Below are positions 1 to 4,640 of a stretch of DNA of 5,937 nt, piece after piece (the first letter of the stretch is position 1; each line of letters opens with the position of its first letter). Source of the stretch: an uncultured Marinilabiliales bacterium (lineage in GTDB: Bacteria; Bacteroidota; Bacteroidia; Bacteroidales; BM520); NCBI GenBank assembly GCA_937877575.1, contig CALFIZ010000025.1:1-5937 (forward strand), read 5' to 3'. The position numbers and the translations under genes are program-made. A model generated the notes under the pieces. That model ran no database searches, was not told where the DNA came from, and saw nothing but the letters and a program-made list of their open reading frames with translations.

Positions 1-1643
1 CCTGCCGATTCCACCTTTGAGCCCTCAATCTGCGTAACCATGATATTGGAATCCTTGGCTGAAGCCAAAGGCACATAGTCTGTCAGGTCTTCGGGACCGA
101 TAATCACACCGCAGGCATGCACACCGGTCTGGCGGACCACACCCTCAAGCTGCATTGCATATTCAATGGTCTTCTTTGCCAGCTCGGAGCCGTTTTCATA
201 TTCCTTGGAAAAGTCAGGACTTTCCTTGAGAGCCTCCGAAAGGTTCTTCACCTTGTCAGGAATACATTTGCATATCCTGTCAACATCACCGAGCGGCAGC
301 TTGAAGACACGACCCACATCCCTGATTGCCAACTTCGATGCCATAGTTCCGAAAGTCACTATCTGCGCGACATGGTCATCACCGTATTTTTCCAAAACAT
401 AATCGAGCACCTTCTCACGACCGGCATCATCGAAATCCACATCGATATCAGGCATCGAAACCCGCTCCGGATTCAGAAAACGTTCAAACAGAAGATTATA
501 CTTTATCGGGTCAACATTGGTGATACCGATGGCATAAGCAACCGCAGATCCTGCCGCAGAGCCTCGTCCGGGTCCGACTATAACCCCATTCTGACGACTG
601 TGATTGATGTAATCCTGAACTATTAGGAAATACCCTGGGAAACCCATCTTTTTTATCACGGAAAGCTCATAGTCGATACGTTGCCTGATTTCATCAGACA
701 TATCAGGGTACTTCTTTTTCGCACCCTCGTATGCCAGCTCCTTCAAATATTCGTTTTCATCGGAATATTTTTCAGGAATTTTGAACACGGGGACTATGAC
801 ATGCTCCTTCAGTATTGAATAATGCTCTACTTTTTCGGCAATCTCCAGAGTGTTTGCAAGGGCATCCGCATCGTCAGGCAGCACCTGAAGCATTTCATCG
901 TAATTCTTGAAATATTCCTGTCCCGTATATCTCAATCTTTTAGGGTCATCGTAGTCGGATGCCGTATTGACGCATATTAGTATGTCATGTGCGGTTCTTT
1001 CCTCAGCATTGATGTAATGGACGTCATTAGTGGCAATCAGCTTTATATCGTATTTTTTTGACAAATCGTGCAAGGCTTCATTGACCACCTGTTGTTTCTC
1101 AAGTCCGTGATTCATCAGTTCCAAATAGAAATCGTCCTTATATACGCTTTTGTACCATTGGACAAGTTCTTCGGCCTTCTTCATGTTTCCGTTAGCGATA
1201 TTGAAGGGTATTTCGCCGGCGAGACAGGCACTGGAACAGATTATGCCCTCCGAATATCTCTCCATGATTTCATGGTCAACGCGGGAATTGTAGTAAAAAC
1301 CCTCCTTGAAACCCAACGATATGAGTTTGCACAGGTTTTTGTAGCCGACACTGTTTTTCGCAAGGAAAATACAGTGATAACCTCTTGCCCTTTCAGTATT
1401 TGCCGAACTTTTTTCAAACCTGCTGCCTTCAGCCACATACCCCTCACATCCGATGATAGGCTTTATTCCTGCCTTATTGGCCGCATTGAAGAAATCCACA
1501 ATTCCGTACATGTTCCCATGGTCGGTGATTGCAACTGCCGGCATGTCCAATTCTTTGGCTTTTGATATCAGCTTGGGAATATCCGACAATCCATCAAGAA
1601 TGGAGTACTGTGTATGAACGTGAAGATGAACAAACTGTGACAT
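1..1643 (-). CDS. dnaE: DNA polymerase III subunit alpha, N-terminal part (3' end outside window)
   Basis: This is the catalytic subunit of the replicative DNA polymerase. The minus strand is open for 547 codons from ATG at 1643 to the left edge. The protein starts MSQFVHLHVHTQYSILDG, the usual opening of the PHP domain (about residues 1-280). PHP metal-site candidates are H8, H10, D41/H42 in ITDHGN, E67 in GCEGY, H90, and D207/H209 in NDVHY. The polymerase palm begins with GPGRGSAAGS (357-366) and continues to MPDIDVDF, where D401 and D403 have the same numbers as the catalytic aspartates of E. coli DnaE. A conserved QTGVHACGVII block follows at 505-515. The third catalytic Asp, the fingers, the HhH and OB domains and the clamp-binding site would lie outside the window; the family is usually about 1150-1270 residues. 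ATG 1643 is preferred because an in-frame stop lies upstream with no other start between them. The gene is divergent from the peroxiredoxin gene. Confidence 0.97.
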   Translation of the reverse strand, partial: MSQFVHLHVHTQYSILDGLSDIPKLISKAKELDMPAVAITDHGNMYGIVDFFNAANKAGIKPIIGCEGYVAEGSRFEKSSANTERARGYHCIFLAKNSVGYKNLCKLISLGFKEGFYYNSRVDHEIMERYSEGIICSSACLAGEIPFNIANGNMKKAEELVQWYKSVYKDDFYLELMNHGLEKQQVVNEALHDLSKKYDIKLIATNDVHYINAEERTAHDILICVNTASDYDDPKRLRYTGQEYFKNYDEMLQVLPDDADALANTLEIAEKVEHYSILKEHVIVPVFKIPEKYSDENEYLKELAYEGAKKKYPDMSDEIRQRIDYELSVIKKMGFPGYFLIVQDYINHSRQNGVIVGPGRGSAAGSAVAYAIGITNVDPIKYNLLFERFLNPERVSMPDIDVDFDDAGREKVLDYVLEKYGDDHVAQIVTFGTMASKLAIRDVGRVFKLPLGDVDRICKCIPDKVKNLSEALKESPDFSKEYENGSELAKKTIEYAMQLEGVVRQTGVHACGVIIGPEDLTDYVPLASAKDSNIMVTQIEGSKVESA

Positions 1644-1669
1644 TTCCGACTTTGTATTTTTCCCTCCAA

Positions 1670-1677
1670 CAAAATTA
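1670..1677 (-). promoter_or_regulatory. Predicted dnaE promoter, -7 element
   Basis: Read on the minus strand, this site is TAATTTTG, an exact match to the Bacteroidota sigma-ABfr -7 consensus TAnnTTTG. It lies 26 bp upstream of the dnaE ATG, so transcription would begin near 1663 and leave a leader of about 20 nt. No good TTTG -33 box is seen at the expected 19-21 bp spacing. A GGAGGG on the minus strand (within 1661-1667) is 17 nt from the ATG and near the predicted transcript start, so it is unlikely to act as the ribosome binding site. The match is short and the region AT-rich, so this is a prediction. Confidence 0.5.
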
Positions 1678-1761
1678 ACAAATTTTCAAATATTTTCATC
1701 CGAAACACAAAAGAGATTATCAACACTTAATAAACAACTTTTAAACAATCATATTTTGGAT

Positions 1762-1781
1762 AATACTGACTGCAATACTGA
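1762..1781. repeat. 8-bp direct repeat upstream of the peroxiredoxin promoter
   Basis: AATACTGA occurs exactly twice, at 1762-1769 and 1774-1781, with starts 12 bp apart. The pair covers the place where a -33 box would be expected for the element at 1790-1797, and no recognisable -33 box is present there. Such a position would suit an activator binding site, but this is inference. The repeat does not match an OxyR-type motif that I recognise. Confidence 0.35.
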
Positions 1782-1789
1782 AAAATTAT

Positions 1790-1797
1790 TACCTTTG
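1790..1797 (+). promoter_or_regulatory. Predicted peroxiredoxin-rdgB promoter, -7 element
   Basis: The site reads TACCTTTG, an exact match to the Bacteroidota -7 consensus TAnnTTTG. It lies 27 bp upstream of ATG 1825, giving a predicted leader of about 20 nt that is A-rich and lacks a Shine-Dalgarno sequence, as is common in this phylum. The -33 region is weak. The position helps decide the start codon: an in-frame TTG at 1756 lies upstream of this promoter and would not be in the transcript. Confidence 0.6.
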
Positions 1798-1824
1798 CAA
1801 TTCGAATCAAAATCAATAATCAAT

Positions 1825-2466
1825 ATGTCATATATAGGCAAAAAAGCCCCGCAATTCGAGGCTAACGCTGTCATCAACGGCAACGAAATAGTAGAAAGAT
1901 TCTCTCTTGAACAGTTCAATGGAAAGAAAAATGTGCTTCTTTTCTTCTACCCGATGGATTTTTCATCCGTGTGTCCAACCGAAATCCTTGCATTTCAAAA
2001 CAAACTCGAAGAATTCGAAAAACGCAACGTTGCAGTAATCGGCTGCTCTGTTGACAGCGTGAACACCCATCTGGCATGGCTCAACACCGATATTGACAAA
2101 GGTGGAATCAAAGGTGTCACCTTTCCGTTGGTTTCCGATTTCAGCAAAACCATCTCCTTCAACTACGATGTGCTCGGTGGAGAATACGATTACGATGAGG
2201 AAGAAGACGAAGTGGTTTTCGAAGGCAATCCGTTCACTTACCGCGCCCTGTTCCTTATCGACAAGATGGGTATAGTCAGACATCAGCTAATCAACGACCT
2301 GCCTTTCGGACGCTCTATTGACGAAGCTCTTCGCATGGTGGACCAACTCCGCCATTACGAAAGACACGGGGAATCATGCCCCGCCAACTGGAAGAATGGT
2401 GACAAAGGCATAGTCGCTCCGGAAGCCACTTACAGCAATTTCATTGAAAAACACAGAAATGACTGA
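1825..2466 (+). CDS. Typical 2-Cys peroxiredoxin (AhpC/Prx1 type)
   Basis: The product is a 213-residue cytosolic thiol peroxidase that reduces hydrogen peroxide and organic hydroperoxides, with thioredoxin or an AhpF-like protein as probable reductant. The thioredoxin fold starts at IGKKAPQFEANAV. The peroxidatic cysteine is C50 in FYPMDFSSVCPTE, which satisfies PxxxT/SxxC with P43 and S47. The catalytic Arg is R140 in YRALFLID. The resolving cysteine is C185 in GESCPANW, where GEVCPANW is commoner. An acidic stretch, YDYDEEEDEVVFEGN (121-135), precedes the R140 strand and is longer than in short AhpC proteins; I recall similar acidic inserts in other Bacteroidota members. A GGIKG segment (93-97) partly resembles the GGLG motif of oxidation-sensitive enzymes. 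ATG 1825 is chosen over TTG 1756 because family similarity starts there and the promoter lies between them. No ahpF is visible. The stop overlaps the rdgB start. Confidence 0.95.
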   Translation: MSYIGKKAPQFEANAVINGNEIVERFSLEQFNGKKNVLLFFYPMDFSSVCPTEILAFQNKLEEFEKRNVAVIGCSVDSVNTHLAWLNTDIDKGGIKGVTFPLVSDFSKTISFNYDVLGGEYDYDEEEDEVVFEGNPFTYRALFLIDKMGIVRHQLINDLPFGRSIDEALRMVDQLRHYERHGESCPANWKNGDKGIVAPEATYSNFIEKHRND

Positions 2467-3052
2467 TTTAGTTTTTGCAACCAATAACAAACACAAACTC
2501 TTCGAAGCACAAACCAAGATAGGAGACAAATTCAAAATCATCTCTTTGGCTGACTTGAATTTTAACGAAGAAATCGAAGAGACCTCCGATACCATTGAGG
2601 GAAACGCCAGAATTAAAGCAGAAATCATTTATAACCGCTTCGGCATTAACTCTTTTGCCGATGATACCGGTCTGGAAGTGGAAGCGCTCGGCAATGCACC
2701 AGGCGTTTATACCGCACGCTATGCCGGTGAAAATGCGACATTCAGTGACAACTGCAACAAACTACTGCACGAAATGCAGGGAAAAGCCAACAGAAACGCC
2801 CGTTTCCGCACAGCCATCTGCCTTATCCTGAACGGACAGCATTATATTTTCGAGGGTTTGGTGCATGGAAAAATAACCGAAACCGCATTCGGAAATGGCG
2901 GCTTCGGTTATGACCCTGTCTTCATGCCTGACGGCTATGACAAAACCTTTGCGGAATTACCTCTTGAAATCAAAAACACCATTAGTCATAGAGGCAAAGC
3001 GTTGGATAAATTATGTGACTTCCTCGAATCACACACATTATTATCTGTCTGA
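2459..3052 (+). CDS. rdgB: RdgB/HAM1-type non-canonical purine NTP pyrophosphatase
   Basis: This is a 197-residue inosine/xanthosine triphosphate pyrophosphatase. It hydrolyses ITP, dITP and XTP to the monophosphate plus pyrophosphate, keeping deaminated purines out of DNA and RNA. The family motifs are complete and in order: ATNNKHK (7-13, nucleotide binding), ETSDTIEGNARIKA (41-54), FADDTGLEV (66-74, with the catalytic acidic pair D68/D69), ARYAG (86-90), FGNGGFGYDPVF (144-155) and SHRGKAL (176-182). Length is normal for the family. ATG 2459 is preferred over an in-frame TTG at 2444 because family proteins begin just before the ATNN motif. The gene overlaps the peroxiredoxin stop by 8 bp (ATGACTGA), has no clear ribosome binding site of its own, and is probably translated by coupling from the same transcript. 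Confidence 0.97.
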   Translation: MTDLVFATNNKHKLFEAQTKIGDKFKIISLADLNFNEEIEETSDTIEGNARIKAEIIYNRFGINSFADDTGLEVEALGNAPGVYTARYAGENATFSDNCNKLLHEMQGKANRNARFRTAICLILNGQHYIFEGLVHGKITETAFGNGGFGYDPVFMPDGYDKTFAELPLEIKNTISHRGKALDKLCDFLESHTLLSV

Positions 3053-3083
3053 CAAACAGGCAATCAATACAATGTAACCAACA

Positions 3084-4610
3084 TTAGAACCTGACTCCCA
3101 ACGTCAGCTGCATCTGATTATATTTATATACACTCTTTACACTCGGTGACGGGTAAGCGTCAGTATATGGATAGAGATATCCGTATTCCTTGGTGCGTGC
3201 ATATCCGAAATCAAGCAAGAAACTCTCAAAACGCAGTCCTGCACCAAGAGAAAACGTTTTTGTTTCATTATTGAGATCACTTGTTGCAATATATGGAGAC
3301 GTGCCAAAACTGTAGCCTCCCCTGATTCTGAAAATGCCTATTGCCCATTCAGTTCCAAGACGTATTGTAGATGTCGCCTTAAGCGAATTCACAATATTGG
3401 CGTTAGTGTTTTCAAAAACATCATCAGTATAGATATCCTCCTTACAGCTGAATTTTGCTGTTGTATAATCAACATATTGGTATTCTGCACTTAACACCCC
3501 ATATTGTCCGATTACGAAACCCAAACTTGCCATAAAGCGTGCAGGTGTCTTCAACTTATAGTCGTAATTCAATTCTGCATAGTCGGAATAAGATTTGAAA
3601 TTCCTGTTCCCGTTTAAATCAAGATTAGCGTCAATATCCGCAGTATAATTATCATTGAGGTCATACCAGGAAGGAGTATGGTATGCCACTCCTATTCTAA
3701 GGAACTGGACGGGTTTTATAATAGCACCGAACTTAAGGTTGATGCCCGTTCCACTCGTTTTAAGATAAGTTGAATACGACATCTTGTTGAAAAAACTGTG
3801 GCCTGTTTCTGTAGCATCGGTTTCAGTCAGAATGTATCTTTCGCTATAACTGAAATAAGGCACTCCCACTGTTGTTCCAAAATAAACAATATCATTCCAG
3901 TTAAAGCCGAAAGTCATGTCGAACTCGTTGGAAGAACCGTACGTGTTGAGTTTCACAGCCTGATTTACCTGACCGCCATACATATCTGACAACAGATGGG
4001 TCTGACCTGATAACGTATCAGTATAAGTAAAAAGGAGATTAGTGTTCCATGCAAGCCCCGTCGAATAACGGTCCAAGCCGTTGATTATCGGATTATCGCC
4101 ATCAAAAGTGATATTAGGATTCACACTATTCAGATAATCCACCCACCCGGTGGTGATGGAATTTTCCCCATTATATCCCCTTCCGTATATGTTTCTCCTG
4201 TAATTGCCGGTTCTGTTGATACCTGCTCCGAAATGGAACATCTTGAATCCATACTTTTGGGCATTTTCACCAGCCTCAAAGGGTATCACCAGCCCGACGT
4301 TTCCGATATTGAACTTGGAAGCCGATGCACTTGTCCTGTTGTTTAGAAACTCAGAGCTTGTATTTGATGTGAATATGGAAGGTGTAAATGACAATTCAGA
4401 CGACCTATAGACCGCGATGCCGGCAGGGTTTGTTGCAAGTGTCAGAAAATCACCGCCCAATGCTCCGAATGCTCCCGCCATACCTGTTGACCTTGCTGTA
4501 CTTCCGACATAACTCAGTGTTGAATATCTGACTGCGTCCTGCACTGTTTGAGCATTAGCGCTTACTGCTGCAATAAACGCTGCTATTGCTATAACTACTC
4601 TCTTTTTCAT
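3084..4610 (-). CDS. Outer-membrane beta-barrel protein, OmpP1/FadL/TodX-like ('hemin receptor' type)
   Basis: The product is a 508-residue predicted outer-membrane channel. The N-terminus MKKRVVIAIAAFIAAVSANA followed by Q is a clear Sec signal peptide, with probable cleavage after residue 20. The mature start has a Gly/Ala-rich segment (residues 42-53) and then NPAGIAVYRSSELSFTP (61-77); the NPAG motif and its position are typical of FadL/OmpP1 proteins, in which the N-terminus plugs the barrel. The rest alternates short amphipathic strands (for example LNYDYKLKTPARFMASLGF, ILSAEYQYVDY-like segments) and ends QMQLTLGVRF, the terminal aromatic residue expected for BAM-dependent insertion. 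FadL members move hydrophobic compounds; Bacteroidales homologues are often called hemin receptors without proof, so the substrate is unknown. An ATG at 4637 is rejected because AAAGGAG stands correctly before ATG 4610. It lies 30 bp downstream of the low-complexity gene, probably in one operon, and converges with rdgB. Confidence 0.87.
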   Translation of the reverse strand: MKKRVVIAIAAFIAAVSANAQTVQDAVRYSTLSYVGSTARSTGMAGAFGALGGDFLTLATNPAGIAVYRSSELSFTPSIFTSNTSSEFLNNRTSASASKFNIGNVGLVIPFEAGENAQKYGFKMFHFGAGINRTGNYRRNIYGRGYNGENSITTGWVDYLNSVNPNITFDGDNPIINGLDRYSTGLAWNTNLLFTYTDTLSGQTHLLSDMYGGQVNQAVKLNTYGSSNEFDMTFGFNWNDIVYFGTTVGVPYFSYSERYILTETDATETGHSFFNKMSYSTYLKTSGTGINLKFGAIIKPVQFLRIGVAYHTPSWYDLNDNYTADIDANLDLNGNRNFKSYSDYAELNYDYKLKTPARFMASLGFVIGQYGVLSAEYQYVDYTTAKFSCKEDIYTDDVFENTNANIVNSLKATSTIRLGTEWAIGIFRIRGGYSFGTSPYIATSDLNNETKTFSLGAGLRFESFLLDFGYARTKEYGYLYPYTDAYPSPSVKSVYKYNQMQLTLGVRF

Positions 4611-4617
4611 TATTATT

Positions 4618-4625
4618 CTCCTTTC
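4618..4625 (-). promoter_or_regulatory. Ribosome binding site of the porin gene
   Basis: On the minus strand this reads GAAAGGAG and ends 7 nt before ATG 4610. It is the only strong Shine-Dalgarno-like site placed before a gene start in the window. It decides the porin start against the in-frame ATG at 4637, which lies upstream of it directly after the tandem TAA-TGA stops of the preceding gene. It suggests that the downstream gene of this operon is initiated independently instead of by stop-start coupling. Confidence 0.8.
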
Positions 4626-4640
4626 AAAATTTACCATTCA

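Noticed and set aside
117..626. Plus-strand open frame of 169 codons inside the dnaE region
   Set aside because: The opposite strand encodes a continuous DnaE protein with PHP and palm motifs through the whole stretch. The plus-strand product resembles no family.
1068..1565. Plus-strand open frame of 165 codons inside the dnaE region
   Set aside because: It is a shadow of the conserved PHP-domain coding sequence on the other strand, without a start signal.
1661..1667. GGAGGG on the minus strand as the dnaE ribosome binding site
   Set aside because: It is 17 nt from the ATG, too far for a normal Shine-Dalgarno interaction, and close to the predicted transcript start.
1756..1824. TTG-initiated 23-codon N-terminal extension of the peroxiredoxin
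   Set aside because: The extension includes the predicted promoter element and direct repeats, has no family similarity, and is followed by an ATG exactly where peroxiredoxins begin.
3036..3107. Possible terminators in the convergent gap (CTGT/ACAG near 3046-3060 and CTGAC/GTCAG at 3091-3107)
   Set aside because: The stems are only four or five base pairs, neither is followed by a T-run, and the second lies in the end of the porin coding region.
4611..4637. Upstream in-frame ATG of the porin gene
   Set aside because: It would add nine residues, with charged ones, before a perfect signal peptide. The ribosome binding site AAAGGAG lies inside that extension and serves ATG 4610.
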